This document shows, in pieces, positions 14,471 through 19,878 of a stretch of DNA of 19,878 nucleotides. The notes under the pieces were generated by a model. It did no database searches. It saw only the letters and a list, made by a program, of their open reading frames with translations, and had not been told where the DNA came from. The DNA is from an uncultured Coriobacteriia bacterium (GTDB lineage: Bacteria > Actinomycetota > Coriobacteriia > Coriobacteriales > QAMH01), in the NCBI GenBank assembly GCA_949283445.1, contig CASDTD010000257.1, forward strand, positions 1-19,878. Direction: 5' to 3'. Both the position numbers and the translations under genes were made by a program. How positions within the stretch are numbered: position 1 is the stretch's first letter; every line of letters starts with the position of its first letter.

Positions 14471-15726
14471 GCGTAAGCGAGAACAGGCGCGTCGTCATTA
14501 CCGGCATGGGCACGGTGACGGCGGCGGGCAACGGCTTCGACAAGCTGTGGGACGCCCTCATGGAGGGCACCTGCTTCGTCGGTCCTATCGAGCGTGTCGA
14601 CCCTGAGGTCGTCGGCGTGCACGTTGACGCGGAAATCAAGGATTTCGACCCGGTCGCCACGGGCGTCATGACCAAGAAGGAAGCTCGTCGCTCCGACCGT
14701 TACGAGCAGATGGCGATTGTCGCCGCTGCCGAGGCCTGGGAGCAGGCGGGCATTTCCATGGACGATGAGGACGCGGCGCGTTGCGGCGTGTGCATCGGCA
14801 GCGGTTGCGGTGGCCTCGATTCCATTATCGACAGCCACGTCAAGCTCATGAACGCGGGCACGGCACGCAAGATGAACCCGATGCTCGGCATCATCATGGA
14901 AGCCAACATGGCAGCAGGCCAGGTGGCCATCCGGTACGGCTTGAAGGGCCAGTGCATGTGCACGACGTCCGCTTGCGCGTCGGGTGCCCACGCCATCGGC
15001 GAAGGCGTGCGCGCCATCCGCCACGGTTACCAGGACGTCATGGTCGTCGGCGGTTCCGAAGCCGTCATCAACGAGATGGGCCTGGGCGCGTTTGCCAACC
15101 TCACGGCGCTTTCCAAGGCCGAAAACCCGCTCGAGGCATCGCTGCCGTTCGACGCCCGCAGGGGCGGCTTCGTGCTGGGCGAGGGCGCGGGCGTGCTGGT
15201 GCTGGAGTCTTTGGAGCATGCCCAGGCGCGTGACGCGAAAATCTTGGGCGAGATTGCCGGCTTCGGCAACACCTGCGACGCGTATCACGTCACCGCTCCC
15301 GACCCCGATGGTGACGGCCCGGCACGTGCGATGCAAATGGCGCTCGACGAGGCCGGCATCGACGCGGCTGAGCTCGATTATCTGAACGCGCACGGCACGG
15401 GCACGCAGATGAACGACGCGGCCGAGGCCAAGGCGCTGCATGTCGTGTGCGGCGAGCATGCCAAAGACGTGCTGGTGCATTCCGTCAAGGGCAACATCGG
15501 TCATACGATCGCCGCATGCGGCGCTATCGAGGCCTGCGTGACGGCACGTGTCATCGCCGAGCAGAAGGTGCCGCCCACGTGCGGCTATGCCGAAGCGGAC
15601 CCCGAGCTGGACGTGTGGGTGAGCGGCGAGGCGGTCACCGACCATCCTATTCGCTATGCCCTGTCCAACAACTTGGGCTTCGGTGGGCACAACACGTCGC
15701 TGGCCTTCAAGGCGTACGAGGAGTAG
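14467..15726 (+). CDS. fabF: 3-oxoacyl-[acyl-carrier-protein] synthase II FabF
   Basis: FabF (419 residues) is the elongating beta-ketoacyl-ACP synthase, a thiolase-fold homodimer. The catalytic triad is Cys170 (TSACASGAHAIG), His309 (LNAHGTGTQMND) and His346 (KGNIGHTIAACG); the Cys-His-His set separates it from FabH. The C-terminal LSNNLGFGGHNTSLAFK motif is the glycine-rich loop of the active site. The N-terminus RRVVITGMGTVTAAGN is typical. The start overlaps the fabG stop (ATGA), with GGAGG nine bases before. Without fabH nearby, priming must be done by an enzyme encoded elsewhere. Confidence 0.96.
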   Translation: MSVSENRRVVITGMGTVTAAGNGFDKLWDALMEGTCFVGPIERVDPEVVGVHVDAEIKDFDPVATGVMTKKEARRSDRYEQMAIVAAAEAWEQAGISMDDEDAARCGVCIGSGCGGLDSIIDSHVKLMNAGTARKMNPMLGIIMEANMAAGQVAIRYGLKGQCMCTTSACASGAHAIGEGVRAIRHGYQDVMVVGGSEAVINEMGLGAFANLTALSKAENPLEASLPFDARRGGFVLGEGAGVLVLESLEHAQARDAKILGEIAGFGNTCDAYHVTAPDPDGDGPARAMQMALDEAGIDAAELDYLNAHGTGTQMNDAAEAKALHVVCGEHAKDVLVHSVKGNIGHTIAACGAIEACVTARVIAEQKVPPTCGYAEADPELDVWVSGEAVTDHPIRYALSNNLGFGGHNTSLAFKAYEE

Positions 15727-15729
15727 GAC

Positions 15730-16194
15730 ATGGCGCTGAGCAGAGAAGAACTGGTCCCCACGCCCGAGCATCCGCTCGAGCGAGCCGACATTGAGAAGAT
15801 CCTGCCGCACCGGCCGCCGTTTCTGTGGGTCGACCGGGTCATCGAGCATGATTTGGGCAAACGCGTCGTCGCGGAGCTCTTCATCGACCCCGAATGGCCG
15901 CATTTCAAAGGACATTTCCCGGGGCATCCGGTGATGCCCGGCGTGCTCATGCTCGAGGCGCTGGCGCAAACGGCCGGCATCGCGCTCATGGGCAACCCGG
16001 AATCGGAAGGCAAGCTCGGCTTTCTGGCGAAGGTGGATAACGCGAAGTTCCGCAACCAAGTTGTGCCGGGGGACACTCTGCGCCTCGAGGCGGAAATCGT
16101 GAAGTCCAACGCACGTTCTGCACGTGCGCACGTTACTGCAAGCGTGGACGGCACGACCTGCGTCGAGGCCGACCAGATGTACGTCATCGGGTAA
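15730..16194 (+). CDS. fabZ: 3-hydroxyacyl-[acyl-carrier-protein] dehydratase FabZ
   Basis: FabZ (154 residues) is a hotdog-fold dehydratase that converts 3-hydroxyacyl-ACP to trans-2-enoyl-ACP. The motif FKGHFPGHPVMPGVLMLEALAQ contains His62 and, 14 residues on, Glu76, the catalytic pair with the usual spacing. The N-terminal DIEKILPHRPPFLWVDRV and the later DNAKFRNQVVPGDTL motifs also fit FabZ rather than FabA. GAGGAG lies six bases before the ATG, and the gene starts three bases after fabF. No isomerase-type FabA or FabM is visible in the window, so any route to unsaturated fatty acids is not shown here. Confidence 0.95.
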   Translation: MALSREELVPTPEHPLERADIEKILPHRPPFLWVDRVIEHDLGKRVVAELFIDPEWPHFKGHFPGHPVMPGVLMLEALAQTAGIALMGNPESEGKLGFLAKVDNAKFRNQVVPGDTLRLEAEIVKSNARSARAHVTASVDGTTCVEADQMYVIG

Positions 16195-16228
16195 GAACCC
16201 GCTGGCGAAAAGACAGGCGAAAGAGAAC

Positions 16229-18136
16229 ATGGCGAAACCCAAGTACATAGAGATCAAGCCCGCCGTCGGGCCGGCCAAGCGCGACGTGGCGAAATGCAAC
16301 GAATGCGGCTATTCCGCGCCCATGGCGCAGGTTCTGGAAAACTACTGCCGCTGCCCGCGCTGCGACACGTATTTCCGCATGCATCCGCGCGACCGCATCG
16401 CGTCGCTGGTAGACGAGGGCACGTTCACGGAATACGCCGCTGCGGTCAACAGCGCCAATCCGCTGGATTTCCCCGGTTATGAGGGCAAGCTGGAAAAGGC
16501 GCGCAGAAACAGCGGGGAGACCGAAGGCGTCGTCTGCGGGTTCGCGCGTATCGAACGTCAGTCTTGCGGCATCGCCGTCATGGACCCGTTCTTTATGATG
16601 GGGTCCATGGGCTATGCGGTGGGCGAGCGTATCGCGGAGCTTTTCGACCATGCCACCGAGCAGAAGCTGCCCGTTGTCGTGTTCACTGCATCGGGTGGCG
16701 CGCGCATGCAGGAAGGGCTCGTCTCGCTCATGCAGATGGCCAAAGCCTCGTGCGCGGTGCGCCGGCATCGCGACGCCGGGCTGTTCTACCTGTCTGTGAT
16801 CACCGACCCCACGACGGGCGGCGTCACGGCGTCGTTTGCCACTGAGGGCGACATCATCTTGGCCGAGCCCAAGGCGCTCATCGGGTTTGCGGGCAGGCGC
16901 GTCATCGAGTCGACGGTGCGCGAGGAGCTCCCCGAAGACTTCCAGACGGCGGAGTTCGCCTTGCAGCATGGCCTTATCGACGGCATCGTCGCGCGCGAAG
17001 ACATGCGCGAAGTCGTCTCCGAGCTGCTCGCCTTGCACCGAGTGCCCACGCTCGAGGAGGAAAACGCACTCGCGCACGAGATTTCCTATTCCGGCGCGCG
17101 TGACGGGCGCAGGTCCGAGGACTTCGTGCGCAAGAGCCGCGAAGAGCAGAACAAGCGCCGCAGCAAGAATCCGCTGCGCCTTCTTTCGGGTGCGCTGCGC
17201 CGGGGTGCCCATACGGCAGAATCGCTTGCCGATGTGGTCGACGCGCAGGAAAACCAGTACCGCGCGGCCAGCACGCCGCGTCGCCCGGACCCTGCCGAGG
17301 AAGAGAAGCTTGCCCAGGCAGAGGCTCATGCCCGCATGGTGGGTGCCGACCTCACGGCTTGGGAGCACGTGCAGCTCGCCCGTCGCACCGACCGTCCGAC
17401 GGCACATGTGTACCTGGAGCAGCTCGTGGACGGCTTTCTGCAGATGCACGGTGACCGTTGCTTTGCCGATGATCCGGCCATCGTCGGCGGCCTGGGTTTC
17501 ATCGACGGGCGTCCGGTCACCATCATCACGCAGGAGAAGGGCACCGACACGGCAAGCCGCATCGCGCACAACTTCGGGTGCTCGCACCCGGAGGGCTACC
17601 GCAAGGCGCTGCGCCTGGCGCGCGAGGCCGAGCACTTCGGGCGTCCGGTGGTCTGCCTGGTCGACACGCAGGGCGCGCATTGTGACGCCGGCGCCGAGGA
17701 GCGTGGCCAGGGCAATGCGCTTGCAGAATGCCTGACCGAATTCGCGGGTTTGAAAGTGCCTGTCATCAGCGTGATCTTGAGCGAGGGCGGCAGCGGCGGC
17801 GCCTTGGCGCTGGCCGTCGCCGACCGCGTTGCCATGCTGGAAAACGCCATCTACTCGATTCTCACGCCCGAGGGCTTCGCCTCCATTCTGTGGAAGGACG
17901 CCAACCGTGCCGTCGAGGCCGCAAGCGCCATGAAGCTCACTGCCGCCGAGGTCAAGGACATGGGCATCATCGACGCGGTCATCCCCGAAGCGGGGGAGGG
18001 CGCTCACGACCAGACGCAGGCAGCGGTCGACGCCGTGTGCGCTTACGTGCGCGCGTCGCTTGCCGAGCTGGAGAACGTCGCCGTTGACGAGCTCGTGGCG
18101 ACGAGGCAGAAGCGTTTTTCGAATATCGGGCTGTAG
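16229..18136 (+). CDS. accDA: Acetyl-CoA carboxylase carboxyltransferase, fused beta (AccD) and alpha (AccA) subunits
   Basis: This 635-residue protein joins both carboxyltransferase subunits, which transfer CO2 from carboxybiotin to acetyl-CoA to make malonyl-CoA. The AccD part (about 1-275) begins with a zinc finger (Cys23, Cys26, Cys42, Cys45) and has GGARMQEGLVSLMQMAK and GGVTASFATEGD. A basic, low-complexity linker (about 276-365) follows. The AccA part (about 366-635) has MHGDRCFADDPAIVGGLGF, HPEGYRKALRL, GAEERGQGNA and EGGSGGALALAVADRV. The usual DTPGAYPG segment reads DTQGAHCD. The ATG at 16229 precedes MAKPKYIEIK, about 20 residues before the zinc finger. The frame extends back into fabZ without family similarity. 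Its ribosome-binding site (GAAAGAG) is weak. accB and accC are not adjacent. Confidence 0.95.
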   Translation: MAKPKYIEIKPAVGPAKRDVAKCNECGYSAPMAQVLENYCRCPRCDTYFRMHPRDRIASLVDEGTFTEYAAAVNSANPLDFPGYEGKLEKARRNSGETEGVVCGFARIERQSCGIAVMDPFFMMGSMGYAVGERIAELFDHATEQKLPVVVFTASGGARMQEGLVSLMQMAKASCAVRRHRDAGLFYLSVITDPTTGGVTASFATEGDIILAEPKALIGFAGRRVIESTVREELPEDFQTAEFALQHGLIDGIVAREDMREVVSELLALHRVPTLEEENALAHEISYSGARDGRRSEDFVRKSREEQNKRRSKNPLRLLSGALRRGAHTAESLADVVDAQENQYRAASTPRRPDPAEEEKLAQAEAHARMVGADLTAWEHVQLARRTDRPTAHVYLEQLVDGFLQMHGDRCFADDPAIVGGLGFIDGRPVTIITQEKGTDTASRIAHNFGCSHPEGYRKALRLAREAEHFGRPVVCLVDTQGAHCDAGAEERGQGNALAECLTEFAGLKVPVISVILSEGGSGGALALAVADRVAMLENAIYSILTPEGFASILWKDANRAVEAASAMKLTAAEVKDMGIIDAVIPEAGEGAHDQTQAAVDAVCAYVRASLAELENVAVDELVATRQKRFSNIGL

Positions 18137-18152
18137 CGCGGCCTTCGTGTTG

Positions 18153-18194
18153 TGAAGCGTTGGCGCTCTACGGTGTCGATACGCCAACGCTTCA
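18153..18194. terminator. 13-bp perfect inverted repeat after accDA, probable terminator
   Basis: TGAAGCGTTGGCG (18153-18165) and CGCCAACGCTTCA (18182-18194) pair perfectly over 13 bases around a 16-base loop, 16 bases after the accDA stop. No T-tract follows on either strand, so it is not a classic intrinsic terminator. It could still stop polymerase, protect the 3' end of the operon mRNA, or be a protein-binding palindrome in front of the next gene. Confidence 0.55.
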
Positions 18195-18214
18195 GCTCCC
18201 CTTCAGAAAGTCCC

Positions 18215-18222
18215 TATAGAAT
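18215..18222 (+). promoter_or_regulatory. Possible -10 box upstream of the small zinc-ribbon membrane protein gene
   Basis: TATAGAAT at 18215-18222 resembles a -10 box about 70 bases before the next start codon. The best -35 at 18-base spacing is only TTCAGC (three of six), so support is weak. Confidence 0.3.
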
Positions 18223-18289
18223 CGAGACGATGCTGCTGGTTTCGAGCAAGGCGCATCGCGTGGCAACGCGGTGCTGGGAATGAGGACTG

Positions 18290-18748
18290 ATGGGCAAATT
18301 CAGGACATGGCTGTTCAATTTCATGCAGGGGCGCTACGGCTTTGACGAGCTGGGGCGTTCCATGAGCATATGGGTCATCGTGCTCATCATCGCCTCGATT
18401 GCCCTGAACGTGATTGCCAACCTGTTCGGAAACTTGTTCCATGCCATTCAAATTGCCGTTATCTTGAGCCTTTTGTCGCGCGTGGCGAGCTTCGCCTCGT
18501 TTGTCGTGCTGTTACTCATGTTCTTTCGCATGCTCTCGCGCAAGCATGACAAGCGCCGTGCGGAAAACGAGCGGTACCTGGCACGTCGCTATGGCAAGCA
18601 GAAAAAGCAGGACCTGGCACGTGACCAGAAGGAGTACCGGTATCTCGACTGCCCGTTTTGCGGCCAGAAGATGCGTGTCCCGCGTGGCAAGGGAAAGATT
18701 GCAGTAAAATGTCCTGCATGTGGAGAGAAGACGATTACCAAGAGCTGA
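18290..18748 (+). CDS. Small membrane protein with C-terminal zinc ribbon, function unknown
   Basis: I do not recognise a named family for this 152-residue protein. Two hydrophobic segments (about 27-46 and 54-79) indicate a hairpin membrane anchor. A strongly basic, probably helical stretch (84-115, rich in Lys and Arg) follows. The C-terminus carries a zinc ribbon with Cys121, Cys124, Cys141 and Cys144 (CPFCGQKMRVP, then CPACGEK). The ribbon resembles those of rubredoxin-like or zinc-ribbon adaptor proteins. The ATG was chosen because GAGG lies just upstream and it begins before the first hydrophobic segment. The next gene starts 4 bases after its stop, so they form a two-gene unit. Confidence 0.8.
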   Translation: MGKFRTWLFNFMQGRYGFDELGRSMSIWVIVLIIASIALNVIANLFGNLFHAIQIAVILSLLSRVASFASFVVLLLMFFRMLSRKHDKRRAENERYLARRYGKQKKQDLARDQKEYRYLDCPFCGQKMRVPRGKGKIAVKCPACGEKTITKS

Positions 18749-18752
18749 CGAT

Positions 18753-19343
18753 ATGACTGAAATCGAACCTGCCCAGACCGAGCGAACCGAACCAGCTTCC
18801 ACTGCGCCTGAAGACGCGCCTTCGGGTAAGCCGCGTGTTGACCCCCGCGTGTTGACCGACGATCGCGGTAACCCCGACCTGTTCGTTTTCGAAAAGACGT
18901 GGGGGCACCGTCTGCTTGCGGGCATCAGCGCCGCGATGCTCGTCATCGCCGCCGTGCTCATCATCTACTGCATAAGCCAGCTTATCAGTGTGTCCGACTT
19001 GGCGGGCATTGCCGATTTCGTCGTTACTGTGGGCTACATGCTGTACGGCACGGGGCTGGTGGCCGGCGTGCTGTTGATTCCGCCGGCAATCGTCGGCATC
19101 TACGTCGCCAAGCACCCCAAGCGCGTGACGGTCGCCATCGTGCTGGCCATCGTCGCACTCGCCATGGACGTGGCGTTCGTCGTCTACGCGCTCGCCGTGG
19201 CGGCAAGCAACGCCGCGACGATTCTGCTCTATGCGGTCCTGCTTGCCATCGTGCCGGTTGTGTACCTGGTGGCATCTCTCAAGATTCGCAGCTCGAATGC
19301 GGCAGACAAGCCCTTCGACCCGGGCGATCCGTTCAGCACGTAG
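18753..19343 (+). CDS. Four-helix membrane protein, function unknown
   Basis: This 196-residue protein has a hydrophilic, Pro/Glu/Thr-rich N-terminus (1-50) followed by four likely transmembrane segments (about 54-78, 86-116, 124-150 and 155-177) and a short polar tail ending DPGDPFST. No catalytic motif or named domain was recognised. The frame is open to a GTG at 18720 inside the upstream gene, but the ATG at 18753 gives the simplest start, 4 bases after that gene's stop. Cotranscription with the zinc-ribbon membrane protein suggests a shared membrane role, which is inference only. The hairpin doublet downstream probably ends its transcript. Confidence 0.75.
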   Translation: MTEIEPAQTERTEPASTAPEDAPSGKPRVDPRVLTDDRGNPDLFVFEKTWGHRLLAGISAAMLVIAAVLIIYCISQLISVSDLAGIADFVVTVGYMLYGTGLVAGVLLIPPAIVGIYVAKHPKRVTVAIVLAIVALAMDVAFVVYALAVAASNAATILLYAVLLAIVPVVYLVASLKIRSSNAADKPFDPGDPFST

Positions 19344-19409
19344 AGATAATCGCGCGAAATAGGCGTGCGATATTCGCGCGCTAGCTCCTGTAAAAAAAGA
19401 TCCTGCCCC

Positions 19410-19550
19410 TGCCAAAAATGCGTGAGTTGGAGAGCAGAAATCGTGTGAAAGTGCTCTCCAATCCGGCTCAGAATGGCGAATTGCCAAACGAAGAAGAGTT
19501 GGAGAGCAGAATGAGAATCAAAATGCTCTCCAACTCTGGTTTTTCTGGCA
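19410..19550. repeat. Symmetric doublet of hairpins (REP/BIME-like element)
   Basis: The core TTGGAGAGCA...TGCTCTCCAA occurs twice: stem arms 19427-19436 with 19452-19461, and 19499-19508 with 19524-19533, each around a 15-base loop of different sequence. The second stem extends to 14 perfect base pairs (19495-19508 with 19524-19537). The outer flanks also mirror each other: 19410-19436 and the reverse complement of 19524-19550 agree at 22 of 27 bases, starting TGCCA on both sides. Identical stems with unlike loops suggest selection on stem sequence or recent duplication. Confidence 0.75.
19495..19544 (+). terminator. Intrinsic terminator, right-hand hairpin of the doublet
   Basis: A perfect 14-bp stem (AGAGTTGGAGAGCA with TGCTCTCCAACTCT, 15-base loop) is followed after GG by five T residues (19540-19544). 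It can end plus-strand transcription from the membrane-protein genes. The left-hand hairpin read on the minus strand is followed, eight bases on, by TTTTT (complement of 19414-19418), so the pair may also stop maf transcripts. Confidence 0.7.
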
Positions 19551-19632
19551 TGAGAGAGTCGCGCGGTCTGTCAGATTACCGTGTGCAGTTCGCGCTTTGG
19601 TGTTTCTCGGGGCGCGGCGCTCCCAGTTTTCG

Positions 19633-19878
19633 TTAACGTGACGGCTCGATGCCGAGTTTTGCCAACATGCGTGAAAGCCGCGTGATGGGAAGCCCTACCA
19701 CGTTGTCGTAATCGCCGTCGATGTGGTCGACGAGTGCGGAGCCGCTGCTCTGGATGCCGTAGGCACCGGCCTTGTCCAACGGGTCGCCCGTGGCCACATA
19801 CGCTGCGATTGTCTCTTCGGACAGCTCCTTGAAGACGACGTCGGTTGTCTCGTGAAACGAGAAGAACGCGTCTCCCAT
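19633..19878 (-). CDS. maf: Maf-family nucleotide pyrophosphatase, C-terminal part (5' end outside window)
   Basis: The minus-strand frame is open to the window edge and ends with TAA at 19633-19635, giving the last 81 residues. Maf proteins hydrolyse non-canonical or canonical nucleoside triphosphates in the cytoplasm and are linked to septum inhibition and nucleotide-pool cleaning. The family C-terminal motifs are clear: TTDVVFKELSEETIAAYVATG, then DPLDKAGAYGIQSSGSALVDHIDGD, then YDNVVGLPITRLSRMLAKLG. The N-terminal P-loop-like motif and the catalytic aspartate lie outside. The methionine at the very edge is internal to the protein, not a start. It faces the plus-strand genes across the hairpin doublet. 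Confidence 0.93.
   Translation of the reverse strand: MGDAFFSFHETTDVVFKELSEETIAAYVATGDPLDKAGAYGIQSSGSALVDHIDGDYDNVVGLPITRLSRMLAKLGIEPSR

Larger units (their letters stand above)
19344..19632. other. 289-base convergent intergenic region with hairpin repeats
   Basis: This gap separates two convergent genes. It is AT-richer than its surroundings and its main content is the symmetric hairpin doublet at 19410-19550. Before it lies TAAAAAAAG (19391-19399) and after it a non-coding GC-rich stretch in which nothing further was recognised. A 72-codon open frame across the repeats is not credible as a gene. Confidence 0.6.

Noticed and set aside
16124..16228. Longer accDA start inside fabZ
   Set aside because: The extra 35 residues overlap fabZ, lack similarity to AccD, and the ATG at 16229 gives a normal lead into the zinc finger.
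14422..16299. Minus-strand open frame of 625 codons opposite fabF and fabZ
   Set aside because: Same reasoning: fabF and fabZ on the plus strand have complete catalytic motifs, while this frame has none.
16184..18187. Minus-strand open frame of 667 codons opposite accDA
   Set aside because: It lies wholly opposite accDA and its flanks, has no recognisable motif, and has a composition typical of an antisense shadow.
19418..19636. Plus-strand open frame of 72 codons across the hairpin doublet
   Set aside because: Its sequence is mainly the repeated stems; the two ESR(N/M)R-like repeats in the peptide simply reflect the DNA duplication, and there is no ribosome-binding site.

Overview
The window is a high-GC, densely packed bacterial chromosome segment. 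The end of a conserved ribosomal-protein/RNA-polymerase operon is followed by a type II fatty-acid synthesis operon. A zinc-binding adenylate kinase, a long acidic tail on L17, FabK as enoyl reductase and a fused AccD-AccA carboxyltransferase together suggest a high-GC Gram-positive, most likely Coriobacteriia (Eggerthella/Slackia-like). That placement is inferred from gene content, not from a phylogeny.

Region 1 (1-6335, all +): secY (3' end only), adk, map, infA, rpmJ, rpsM, rpsK, rpsD, rpoA, rplQ, ecfT. This is the standard spc/alpha operon tail, followed by the transmembrane subunit of an energy-coupling-factor vitamin transporter. The ATPase genes that often sit between rplQ and ecfT are absent. 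Two gaps (map-infA, infA-rpmJ) hold possible internal promoters and hairpins. infA starts at GTG and rpsM at TTG.

Region 2 (6336-11574): a 317-base gap with inverted and tandem repeats, then truA, then two tightly linked genes. The first is a membrane-anchored protein with an N-terminal zinc ribbon and a large external domain that reads as a CHAT/caspase-fold cysteine protease (His267, Cys373). The second, 2 bases downstream, is a NERD-nuclease/UvrD-type SF1 helicase. This protease-like plus nuclease-helicase pair is the least ordinary content of the window. A 352-base gap with a likely promoter follows.

Region 3 (11575-18136, all +, gaps of 34 bases or less, several overlaps): acpP, fabK, fabD, fabG, fabF, fabZ, accDA. 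It encodes malonyl transfer, condensation, both reductions and dehydration on one transcript, plus the carboxyltransferase half of acetyl-CoA carboxylase. accB, accC, fabH and a pathway regulator are not here.

Region 4 (18137-19878): a 13-bp perfect inverted repeat, two small membrane-protein genes of unknown function (one with a C-terminal zinc ribbon), a symmetric doublet of hairpins acting as a probable bidirectional terminator, and the 3' end of a maf-family nucleotide pyrophosphatase gene on the minus strand. No tRNA, rRNA, CRISPR array or transposase gene was seen.
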